Of a DNA stretch of 10,965 nucleotides, positions 5,608 to 10,965 are shown one piece after another; within the stretch, counting starts at the first letter, position 1, and each line of letters opens with the position of its first letter. This DNA is from an uncultured Bacteroides sp. (GTDB lineage: Bacteria; Bacteroidota; Bacteroidia; Bacteroidales; Bacteroidaceae), in assembly GCA_902472795.1 (NCBI GenBank), contig CABROZ010000076.1, positions 1-10,965 of the forward strand, read 5' to 3'. The position numbers and the translations under genes were made by a program. The notes under the pieces were generated by a model. The model had not been told where the DNA came from, did not search any database, and saw nothing but the letters and a program-made list of their open reading frames with translations.

Positions 5608-5610
5608 CTG

Positions 5611-5650
5611 AAGCGGAGAAAGACGAAAGTCTTTCTCCGCTTTTCTTTTC
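5611..5650 (+). terminator. tRNA-Leu terminator
   Basis: AAGCGGAGAAAGAC (5611-5624) pairs perfectly with GTCTTTCTCCGCTT (5629-5642) around a GAAA tetraloop, followed by TTCTTTTC. It begins 3 nt after the tRNA. Confidence 0.9.
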
Positions 5651-5777
5651 TTCTCCTCGCGACTTGCCGGTCTCCTTTCTTTCTCTTTCGTCGGTTCAAG
5701 CAACGGCATTTCGGCTTTTCGTATTTTTCTTGTCTGATTGAAAGGGACGACTCATCGGAAGGTGGTTGTTGATGGCA

Positions 5778-6317
5778 TCAGAATTTGTGAGCAAGTTCAG
5801 CTGCCTGTTTGCAGCCGTCTGTATGGTTTATTTCGCCTTCGTTCAATACTCCGGGTATGAGCACTTCTCCAGCCAGTTCCCATTTCAGCAGGGCGGCGGA
5901 CCGTTCCATCGGTATGCGTACGCCATCCATGACGGTTGGGTCGTGTTCTTCGCAGCAGGTAATCAGTCCCCATTTCTTTCCGGCGATGTTCTTTCCGCCT
6001 ACGACTAAGGAAAACAGGCAATCGATCACGCCCTTGATTTGTGCAGGGATGGAGTACCAGTAAACGGGCATGGAGAACAAAACGGCATCGGATTCGAGTA
6101 TTGAGGTTGCGATGTCGTCAAACTCTTTGTTGAACGAGCAGGCCTTGCCTGTCTTGTAGCACGTCATGCAGGCATGGCAGCCGTGTATGTTCATCGAAAC
6201 CGCATCGTAGCATTGGATGCTATGGCCGCATTTTTCTGCCTCTTTGATGAATGCTTCGGTCATGGCCAGGCTGTTGCCGTGCTTACGCGGGCTGCCTGTG
6301 ATCACTGTAATCTTCAT
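5778..6317 (-). CDS. NADPH-dependent FMN reductase/flavodoxin-fold protein with Isf-like cysteines
   Basis: A 179-residue cytoplasmic flavoprotein. The N-terminus has the first strand and phosphate loop ITGSPRKHGNS (residues 6-16) typical of NAD(P)H:FMN oxidoreductase/flavodoxin-like proteins, and FSMPVYWYSIPAQIKGVID (81-99) is the conserved FMN-contacting/dimer segment. Cys47, Cys50, Cys53 and Cys60 form CX2CX2CX6C, within the CX2CX2CX4-7C pattern of iron-sulfur flavoproteins (Isf), so a 4Fe-4S cluster beside FMN is possible; many relatives keep similar cysteines without proof of a cluster. The substrate is unknown; quinones, nitro compounds or electrophiles are plausible given the divergent HxlR gene. 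It is second in an operon with 6331-6714: 13 nt separate stop and start, and AGGAGG lies 8 nt before the ATG, supporting this start. No clear terminator is seen downstream. Confidence 0.85.
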   Translation of the reverse strand: MKITVITGSPRKHGNSLAMTEAFIKEAEKCGHSIQCYDAVSMNIHGCHACMTCYKTGKACSFNKEFDDIATSILESDAVLFSMPVYWYSIPAQIKGVIDCLFSLVVGGKNIAGKKWGLITCCEEHDPTVMDGVRIPMERSAALLKWELAGEVLIPGVLNEGEINHTDGCKQAAELAHKF

Positions 6318-6325
6318 AATGATTT

Positions 6326-6331
6326 CCTCCT
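6326..6331 (-). promoter_or_regulatory. Strong Shine-Dalgarno of the flavoprotein gene
   Basis: The minus strand reads AGGAGG, 8 nt before the ATG at 6317. Its first base is the last base of the preceding gene's TAA stop (6331-6333), an arrangement that favours translational coupling of the two genes. Confidence 0.7.
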
Positions 6332-6714
6332 TATTTTTGTATGGTATTTGAATTCTGATTATAGGCTTTGGCTACACATTTCCATTCTCCATTCATTTTC
6401 ATCAGCAGCAGATAGTCGGTAAAGTCGATACGGCCTCCCCAGTTTTCTTCCAATACGCGGACAACGGCAAGGGTCTCTTCTACATCTATTACATCGACAC
6501 GTGCCTTGAAGCCACTGTCGGGACCTACGTTATCGACATTCTGATAGAACTGTTCGATGCTGCCATGTTCCAGCTTTCCGTCCAGATAGCCGAACAATAC
6601 GGCTTCGTCGATAAACAACTCTTTGGCATAGGCGCTGTTGCCCTGTGCCACACTCTTGACAAACTTCATGGCGGCTTCTTCTACTGCTTTGTACTCTTCG
6701 ATATTTGCTCTCAT
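6331..6714 (-). CDS. NTF2-fold putative lumazine-binding-like protein
   Basis: A 127-residue protein of the SnoaL/NTF2-like cone fold. The N-terminal helix YKAVEEAAMKFVKSVAQGN (residues 8-26), then FIDEAVLFGYLDGKL, GSIEQFYQNV and the C-terminal strands FTDYLLLMKMNGEWKCVAKA match the pattern of the putative lumazine-binding family (Lumazine_bd_2), in which an F-x-D-x-L...GEW...K tail is typical. No catalytic residues can be assigned; such proteins bind small hydrophobic or flavin-like ligands or act as isomerases. The reading frame is open up to 6780, but the ATG at 6714 is preferred: the upstream ATG lies at the promoter's -33 box, and transcription would start near 6743. No SD is present. 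It is first gene of the operon with the FMN reductase. Confidence 0.75.
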   Translation of the reverse strand: MRANIEEYKAVEEAAMKFVKSVAQGNSAYAKELFIDEAVLFGYLDGKLEHGSIEQFYQNVDNVGPDSGFKARVDVIDVEETLAVVRVLEENWGGRIDFTDYLLLMKMNGEWKCVAKAYNQNSNTIQK

Positions 6715-6749
6715 GGTTCTGTAATTTGATGATGTTATTAATTCCGTCA

Positions 6750-6780
6750 CAAAAGTATATGGTAGCCCTTGTCTGTGCAA
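6750..6780 (-). promoter_or_regulatory. Promoter of the flavoprotein operon
   Basis: On the minus strand TTG (complement of 6778-6780), 20 nt, TACTTTTG (complement of 6750-6757): both boxes match the Bacteroides consensus. The start near 6743 gives a leader of about 30 nt to the ATG at 6714, which decides between the two possible starts. Confidence 0.7.
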
Positions 6781-6781
6781 G

Positions 6782-6820
6782 TACCGTAAAATTATTCAGA
6801 TACTGAAAAATTATTCGGTA
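6782..6820. promoter_or_regulatory. Candidate HxlR operator between divergent promoters
   Basis: The 42 bp between the two -33 boxes hold several symmetries. TACCG (6782-6786) and CGGTA (6816-6820) form an outer inverted repeat. TTCAG-ATA-CTGAA (6795-6807) is a perfect palindrome in the centre. AAAATTATTC occurs twice in direct orientation (6788-6797 and 6807-6816), 19 bp apart. A dimeric winged-helix regulator bound here would touch the -33 regions of both promoters. Confidence 0.5.
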
Positions 6821-6822
6821 TA

Positions 6823-6853
6823 TTGGCCGGGTAGGATGTAATTTGTAACTTTG
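6823..6853 (+). promoter_or_regulatory. hxlR-type gene promoter
   Basis: TTG (6823-6825) and TAACTTTG (6846-6853) with a 20-nt spacer match the Bacteroides consensus. Transcription would start near 6860, leaving only about 10 nt before the ATG at 6871. Confidence 0.65.
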
Positions 6854-6870
6854 GCAACAAAACATGAGCT

Positions 6871-7218
6871 ATGTACGAACGGAAGATACCTGTTGATTTG
6901 GATTGTCCATTGCGATTGACAATGAGCCTTATCGATTCCAAATGGAAATCGTGTATATTGGATGAATTGCGTTACCGGGCCATGCGTCCCAGCGAACTTC
7001 ATAAGGCATTGCCGGAGGCTACCCCGCGCGTGCTCGATCTGCAATTGAAGGAAATGGTGGAAGACGGTCTGATAGCCAAAACCATCTATCCGGAGCTTCC
7101 GCCCCGATCGGAGTATTCCATCACTTCTTTAGGGATGACGTTGATACCGATCATTGACGCCATGCTGGAATGGGGCAAAAAGAATAAGGACCTGTTCGAG
7201 CGGAAATACGGGAAGTAG
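6871..7218 (+). CDS. HxlR-family winged-helix transcriptional regulator
   Basis: A complete 115-residue MarR-like winged-helix protein of the HxlR family. The typical segments are present in order: DCPLRLTMSLIDSKWKSCIL (11-30), MRPSELHKALPEATPRVLDL (38-57; recognition helix region), QLKEMVEDGLIAKTIYPE (58-75), the wing PPRSEYSITSLG (77-88) and a C-terminal dimerisation helix (90-115). Cys12 occupies the N-terminal position that is redox-sensitive in the studied B. subtilis members YodB and HypR, which control azoreductase/nitroreductase genes in response to quinones, diamide and other electrophiles; Cys28 is also present. It is divergent from a flavoprotein operon, with a symmetric candidate operator between them, so control of that operon and itself is likely. 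The start at 6871 fits the promoter; an ATG at 6864 is out of frame and short. Confidence 0.9.
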   Translation: MYERKIPVDLDCPLRLTMSLIDSKWKSCILDELRYRAMRPSELHKALPEATPRVLDLQLKEMVEDGLIAKTIYPELPPRSEYSITSLGMTLIPIIDAMLEWGKKNKDLFERKYGK

Positions 7219-7263
7219 CATCCGCTCTTCAGCCGCGTTTCTACGAATTTCATACACAACGTA

Positions 7264-7293
7264 TTGCCTGAAAAATAAAAAACCGTACTTTTG
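7264..7293 (+). promoter_or_regulatory. Promoter of the GH95 gene
   Basis: TTG (7264-7266) and TACTTTTG (7286-7293), 19-nt spacer, match the Bacteroides consensus. Transcription should start near 7300, giving a leader of about 70 nt. No SusR/hybrid two-component or anti-sigma/ECF gene is next to it in the window. Confidence 0.65.
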
Positions 7294-7371
7294 CTTCCGA
7301 AAGAGCGTTTTACGGCATGCTATCGAGTATGCAGAATGCCTGAAAAACACTGACTTGAAATCGGATAGTTT

Positions 7372-9807
7372 ATGAAAAAGAGAAGTTTGAAAAGGTACGT
7401 ACAGGTTGTGTCCTGTGTGTGCGGATTATTCAGTACGTGTATGACATGGGCCGGAGAAGATGCGACAAAGTTGGTATTGCACTACAATCGTCCGGCAGAG
7501 TATTTTGAAGAAGCATTGGTGATAGGCAACGGCACGATGGGAGCCATTGTGTATGGAGGTACGGAGCGCGATGTCATTTCGCTGAACGACCTGACCCTGT
7601 GGACGGGCGAGCCCGACCGCGAAGTTACCAGCCCCGATGCCTATAAAGCCATTCCGGAGATACGCCGTTTGCTCGATGCCGAAGATTATCCCGGTGCCGA
7701 CCGCGAGCAGCACAAGGTGCAGGGCCATTACAGCGAGAATTACCAGCCCTTGGGACGCCTGACGGTCACTTACCTGGATGCGCCGACTCAGATTTCGGCC
7801 TACAGCCGCTCGCTCGATATAGCCAATGCCGTGGCCGAAACCCGTTACCTGCGCAACGGTCAGCCTTTCTCGTGCGACTATTTTGCTTCGGCACCCGACT
7901 CGGTCATCGTGTTGCACCTCCGGTCGGACAGTCCGCAGGGCATCCGGGCATTGCTGTCGTTCGACTCGCAGTTGCCTCATGCCACGTCGGCCAACGGAAA
8001 TGAAATCTCGGCCGAAGGCTATGCCGCTTACCATTCTTATCCCGTGTATTTTGACCAGGTGAAAAACAAGCACTTGTACGACCCCGAACGGGGCACTCGC
8101 TTCCGCACGCTTGTCAGGGTGCTGACTCCGGACGGAGAGGTGAAGAGCTTCCCTTCGGGCGAACTGAAGATTGAAGGTGCACGCGAGGCAGTAGTGCTGA
8201 TAGCCAACGTCACCAGCTTCAACGGTTTCGACAAGGACCCTGCCCGCGAAGGCCGCGATTACCGCAACTTAGTGGAGCGACGGATGGCACAGGCTGCCGC
8301 CAAGACTTACGACGAGTTGCGGACCAACCATATAACAGACTACCGACGCTTCTTCGACCGTGTGAAGATAGACTTGGGACAGACGGCACCCGAAATCGCC
8401 GCCCTGCCTACCGACGAGCAGTTGCGCCGCTATACGGACGAGCAGCAGTACAACCCCGATCTGGAGGAGCTGTACTTCCAGTTCGGACGCTATCTGCTGA
8501 TCTCCTGCTCGCGGACACCCGGTGTGCCTGCCAACCTGCAGGGCTTATGGAACGAGCAACTGCTGCCCCCCTGGAGCTGCAACTATACCAGCAACATCAA
8601 CGTGGAAGAGAACTACTGGGCTGCCGAGACGGCCAACCTCAGCGAGATGCACCGTCCGCTGATGGACTTCATCGTCAACCTCAGCCGGACAGGGACGGAG
8701 ACTGCAAAAGCCTATTACGGAGTGGACAGAGGTTGGTGCCTGGGACAGAATACAGACATCTGGGCCATGACCTGCCCCGTGGGGCTGCACGTAGGCAATC
8801 CATCGTGGGCCTGTTGGACCATGGGCGGCGCATGGCTGTCAACGCACATCTGGGAACGTTACCTCTTTACCCAGGATAAGGACTTCCTGAAACAATATTA
8901 CCCGGCACTGAAAGGGGCCGCGGAATTCTGCATGAACTGGCTGATCGAGAAAGACGGCAAGCTGCTGACCTCGCCCGGGACCTCGCCCGAAAACAAGTTT
9001 GTCACACCCGACGGATACGTGGGAGCCACGTCGTACGGCTGTACGGCCGACCTGGCCATGACGCGCGAGTGCCTGACTGACGCCATGAAGGCGGCTACCG
9101 TGCTGAACACGGACAAGGACTTCCGCCGCCAAGCCGAGCAGACCCTGGCACGCCTGTGGCCTTACAAGGTGGGTCGCGACGGCAATCTGCAGGAGTGGTT
9201 CCACGACTGGCCCGACCAGGACCCCCGTCACCGCCATCAGTCCCATCTGTTCGGCCTGTATCCGGGTCATCACCTGTCGGTGGACCAGACGCCCGAACTG
9301 GCGCGTGCCTGTGCCCGTACCCTCGAAATCAAGGGCGACGAAACGACCGGCTGGAGCACCGGCTGGCGTGTCAACCTATACGCCCGCCTGCAGGATGGCG
9401 AAGGGGCTTACCGCATCTATCGCCGTCTGCTCCGATTAGTGACTCCCGACGGCTATAGGGGCAAGGATGCCCGTCGCGGCGGCGGTACGTATCCCAACCT
9501 GCTGGATGCCCATTCGCCTTTCCAGATTGACGGCAACTTCGGTGGCTGCGCCGGGGTTATCGAAATGCTGATGCAGTCGTCCGAATCGTCCATTACCCTG
9601 CTGCCCGCCGCGCCCGGACAGTGGAAGGACGGCAGCGTGCAGGGCATCTGTGCCCGTGGCGGCTTCGTGGTCGATATGACCTGGAAGGACGGCAAGGTGA
9701 CCGCCCTGAGCATCCTGTCGAGAAAAGGCGGAAAGACCCGCGTCAACGTCAACGGAAAGTCGCTGAAAGTCAGCCTGAAGGTCGGCGAAAAACGGCAACT
9801 GCTGTAA
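7372..9807 (+). CDS. GH95 alpha-L-fucosidase-type glycoside hydrolase
   Basis: An 811-residue exported enzyme. Residues 1-27 form a signal peptide (KKRSLKR, a hydrophobic stretch, likely cleavage after TWA). An N-terminal beta domain opens with FEEALVIGNGTMGAIVYGG (45-63), a GH95 hallmark. The (alpha/alpha)6 catalytic domain runs about 340-720 and contains ANLQGLWN (387-394), NINVEENYWAAET (408-420) and TSPGTSPEN (533-541). A C-terminal beta domain follows. By motif comparison with Bifidobacterium AfcA (Asn421, Asn423, Glu566, Asp766), the equivalents are Asn408, Asn410, Glu540 (acid) and Asp720 (in QIDGNFGG); all are kept. GH95 enzymes are inverting 1,2-alpha-L-fucosidases, and some cleave alpha-L-galactose. 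It probably acts in the periplasm on fucosylated mucin, milk or plant glycans. It has its own promoter, and no SusC/SusD pair is in the window. Its codons are more GC-rich than those of the left-hand genes. Confidence 0.92.
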   Translation: MKKRSLKRYVQVVSCVCGLFSTCMTWAGEDATKLVLHYNRPAEYFEEALVIGNGTMGAIVYGGTERDVISLNDLTLWTGEPDREVTSPDAYKAIPEIRRLLDAEDYPGADREQHKVQGHYSENYQPLGRLTVTYLDAPTQISAYSRSLDIANAVAETRYLRNGQPFSCDYFASAPDSVIVLHLRSDSPQGIRALLSFDSQLPHATSANGNEISAEGYAAYHSYPVYFDQVKNKHLYDPERGTRFRTLVRVLTPDGEVKSFPSGELKIEGAREAVVLIANVTSFNGFDKDPAREGRDYRNLVERRMAQAAAKTYDELRTNHITDYRRFFDRVKIDLGQTAPEIAALPTDEQLRRYTDEQQYNPDLEELYFQFGRYLLISCSRTPGVPANLQGLWNEQLLPPWSCNYTSNINVEENYWAAETANLSEMHRPLMDFIVNLSRTGTETAKAYYGVDRGWCLGQNTDIWAMTCPVGLHVGNPSWACWTMGGAWLSTHIWERYLFTQDKDFLKQYYPALKGAAEFCMNWLIEKDGKLLTSPGTSPENKFVTPDGYVGATSYGCTADLAMTRECLTDAMKAATVLNTDKDFRRQAEQTLARLWPYKVGRDGNLQEWFHDWPDQDPRHRHQSHLFGLYPGHHLSVDQTPELARACARTLEIKGDETTGWSTGWRVNLYARLQDGEGAYRIYRRLLRLVTPDGYRGKDARRGGGTYPNLLDAHSPFQIDGNFGGCAGVIEMLMQSSESSITLLPAAPGQWKDGSVQGICARGGFVVDMTWKDGKVTALSILSRKGGKTRVNVNGKSLKVSLKVGEKRQLL

Positions 9808-9816
9808 CGCGGCCGG

Positions 9817-9835
9817 CACCGGACGCATCCGGGTG
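9817..9835 (+). other. Short hairpin between GH95 and S41 genes
   Basis: CACCGGA (9817-9823) pairs with TCCGG(G)TG (9828-9835), with one bulged G and the loop CGCA. There is no T-tract, so it is at best a weak terminator or an mRNA processing/stability structure within a possible two-gene transcript. The 69-nt gap holds no exact TAnnTTTG box. Confidence 0.35.
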
Positions 9836-9876
9836 GGTCAAGTATTTGTGAACTTCTTAAACCATGTAGAAATCGA

Positions 9877-10965
9877 ATGAAAAGGAAATTAGTGACGGGA
9901 CTCGTCTCGTTTGTGATGCTGGCCGGATGTTTCGGCCTGACGGGCTGTTCCAAGGACGAAGAGGGATGGAGCCTGTCCATACCCGAAGAAACGTATTACG
10001 CCAACCGCTTCGGCAAGGATGTGATGAATATGTATTATCTGTGGAGTGCCGAGATAGCCGAAGACCTGGCCGGCTGGGACGCCGAAACCAACACCGACCC
10101 CATCGGCACGGTTGACCGCATCCGCTATCACGACAGCAACGGCTACATCGACAAGTGGACCATGATGACCGACGACATGAGCTCGTTTGTCAGCTCCGTG
10201 GGCGGAGTGTCCACCACCTTCGGATGGAGCCTGACCGTTTACTTGGTCGATCAAAAGACGAAGCAGTGCATTGCCGTGGTCAATTATGTGCATGACGACA
10301 CCCCCGCGGCACGGGCCGGACTGAAGCGCGGCGACATCCTGTTGAGCATCGACGGCCAGCCCCTGACGGCGGACAATTACCTGAATCTGTACTACAATAC
10401 GCACCTGAGTGCCTCGCTGGGCCGCTACGATGCCGCCGAAAATACGATTTACGACCTGGGAAAGTCGGTGGAACTGACGGCCGAGAACATGTATGAAGAC
10501 CCGGTGTTGTGCGACTCGGTCTATGAATTCAGCGGCAAGAAGGTGGGCTATCTGGCCTATTCGGCCTTCGACCTGACTTCCATCAGCAAGCTGATAGCGG
10601 TGTGCAAGGACTTCAAGGCCGCAGGCGTTCGCGAATTAGTGCTCGACCTGCGCTACAACGGTGGCGGCTATGTGCTGACCGAGAACGTACTGGCTTCCAT
10701 GCTGGCTCCGCAGCAGGCGGTGGCATCGGGACAGGTGTTCGAGCGCGAGGTGTACAACAATTCCCTGACGGAATACCTGCAGAAGCAGGGCGTCAGCCTG
10801 GAGACGTGTTTCTCGACCGACTACACGTATCAGGACGGCGATGTCGAGAGGAGCGTCAGCACGCAGGATGCCAACATCGGGTTAGAGAAGATTTATGCCC
10901 TGATAGGGACAGGCTCGGCGTCAGCCTCCGAGGCGTTGCTGGGGGGACTGATGCCTTACATGGAC
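9877..10965 (+). CDS. S41 carboxyl-terminal processing protease-like lipoprotein, 3' truncated by window
   Basis: 363 codons are present without a stop; the gene continues past the right edge. Residues 1-24 form a lipoprotein signal with two possible lipoboxes, LAGC (Cys18) and LTGC (Cys24). Cys24 is preferred because CSKDEE resembles the acidic lipoprotein export signal that places Bacteroidetes lipoproteins on the cell surface. A PDZ domain lies at about 110-200 (ARAGLKRGDILLSIDGQPL at 145-163). The S41 core follows from about 220, with LVLDLRYNGGGYV (254-266) and the serine motif GTGSASASEALLGG (344-357). By comparison with Prc/CtpA, Ser349 is the nucleophile; the catalytic lysine should lie about 25 residues later, outside the window. 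Bacteroides relatives of about 450-500 residues are common, but their substrates are mostly unknown. The 69-nt gap after GH95 suggests possible co-transcription. Confidence 0.88.
   Translation, partial: MKRKLVTGLVSFVMLAGCFGLTGCSKDEEGWSLSIPEETYYANRFGKDVMNMYYLWSAEIAEDLAGWDAETNTDPIGTVDRIRYHDSNGYIDKWTMMTDDMSSFVSSVGGVSTTFGWSLTVYLVDQKTKQCIAVVNYVHDDTPAARAGLKRGDILLSIDGQPLTADNYLNLYYNTHLSASLGRYDAAENTIYDLGKSVELTAENMYEDPVLCDSVYEFSGKKVGYLAYSAFDLTSISKLIAVCKDFKAAGVRELVLDLRYNGGGYVLTENVLASMLAPQQAVASGQVFEREVYNNSLTEYLQKQGVSLETCFSTDYTYQDGDVERSVSTQDANIGLEKIYALIGTGSASASEALLGGLMPYMD

Noticed and set aside
6715..6780. N-terminal extension of the lumazine-binding-like protein to the ATG at 6780
   Set aside because: The extra 22 codons cross the -7 and -33 boxes of the operon promoter and do not resemble the family; the ATG at 6714 fits the family start.
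7426..8073. 215-codon minus-strand open frame
   Set aside because: Antisense to GH95 in a GC-rich, codon-biased region where stop codons are rare; no promoter or motif.
4278..9807. GDP-mannose synthesis and fucosidase as one fucose pathway cluster
   Set aside because: manC and the GH95 gene are on opposite strands, separated by a tRNA unit and the HxlR module, with separate promoters; no gmd, fcl or fucose-catabolism genes are present.
9453..10404. Overlapping minus-strand open frames of about 170 codons
   Set aside because: Shadows of the GH95 end and the S41 gene; low-complexity composition and no family resemblance.

Overview
The window looks like a chromosomal segment from a member of Bacteroidaceae (Bacteroides or Phocaeicola type). 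The case rests on three things. Bacteroidetes-type promoters recur (a TTG/TTTG element about 18-20 nt before a TAnnTTTG box at nearly every plausible transcript start). Most starts lack a Shine-Dalgarno sequence. The gene families are typical of the group: DUF4369/thioredoxin-like lipoprotein, DUF3836, GH95 fucosidase, and an S41 lipoprotein with a CSKDEE surface-export-like signal.

Layout. The left edge (1-109, minus) is the start of pnp. A divergent promoter at 252-281 then reads into a GC-rich, foldable stretch (about 288-436) that may be a small RNA or leader. A repeat element (A, 438-632) lies between this stretch and a lipoprotein with a DUF4369-like N-terminus and a cysteine-free thioredoxin-like C-terminus (635-1792). 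Next come greA (own promoter, leader hairpin and strong SD; 1982-2446) and its terminator, a second, inverted copy of the repeat (B, 2486-2683), and a HIT-family nucleotide hydrolase (2726-3118). On the minus strand follow a secreted DUF3836-like gene that appears to be frameshifted (3275-3878) and mannose-1-phosphate guanylyltransferase manC (4278-5363). A tRNA-Leu(CAA) with promoter and terminator lies at 5469-5650.

From 5778 to 7218 is a compact divergent redox-type module. A minus-strand two-gene operon (NTF2-fold lumazine-binding-like protein, then an FMN reductase with an Isf-like cysteine motif) faces a plus-strand HxlR regulator with an N-terminal cysteine. Repeated and palindromic DNA fills the gap between the two -33 boxes and is a good operator candidate.

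The right part (7372-10965) is glycan/protein degradation: a complete exported GH95 alpha-L-fucosidase-type enzyme with its own promoter, then a lipoprotein S41 (CtpA/Prc-like) protease that runs off the window end.

The most unusual observations are the paired dispersed repeat with near-identical AT-rich flanking direct repeats, the single-base frameshift in the DUF3836-like gene with an intact out-of-frame tail, the HxlR switch, and the unexplained structured region after the 252-281 promoter. I see no CRISPR array, phage, IS transposase or defence system. Apart from the repeat family, I found no clearly new multi-gene system.
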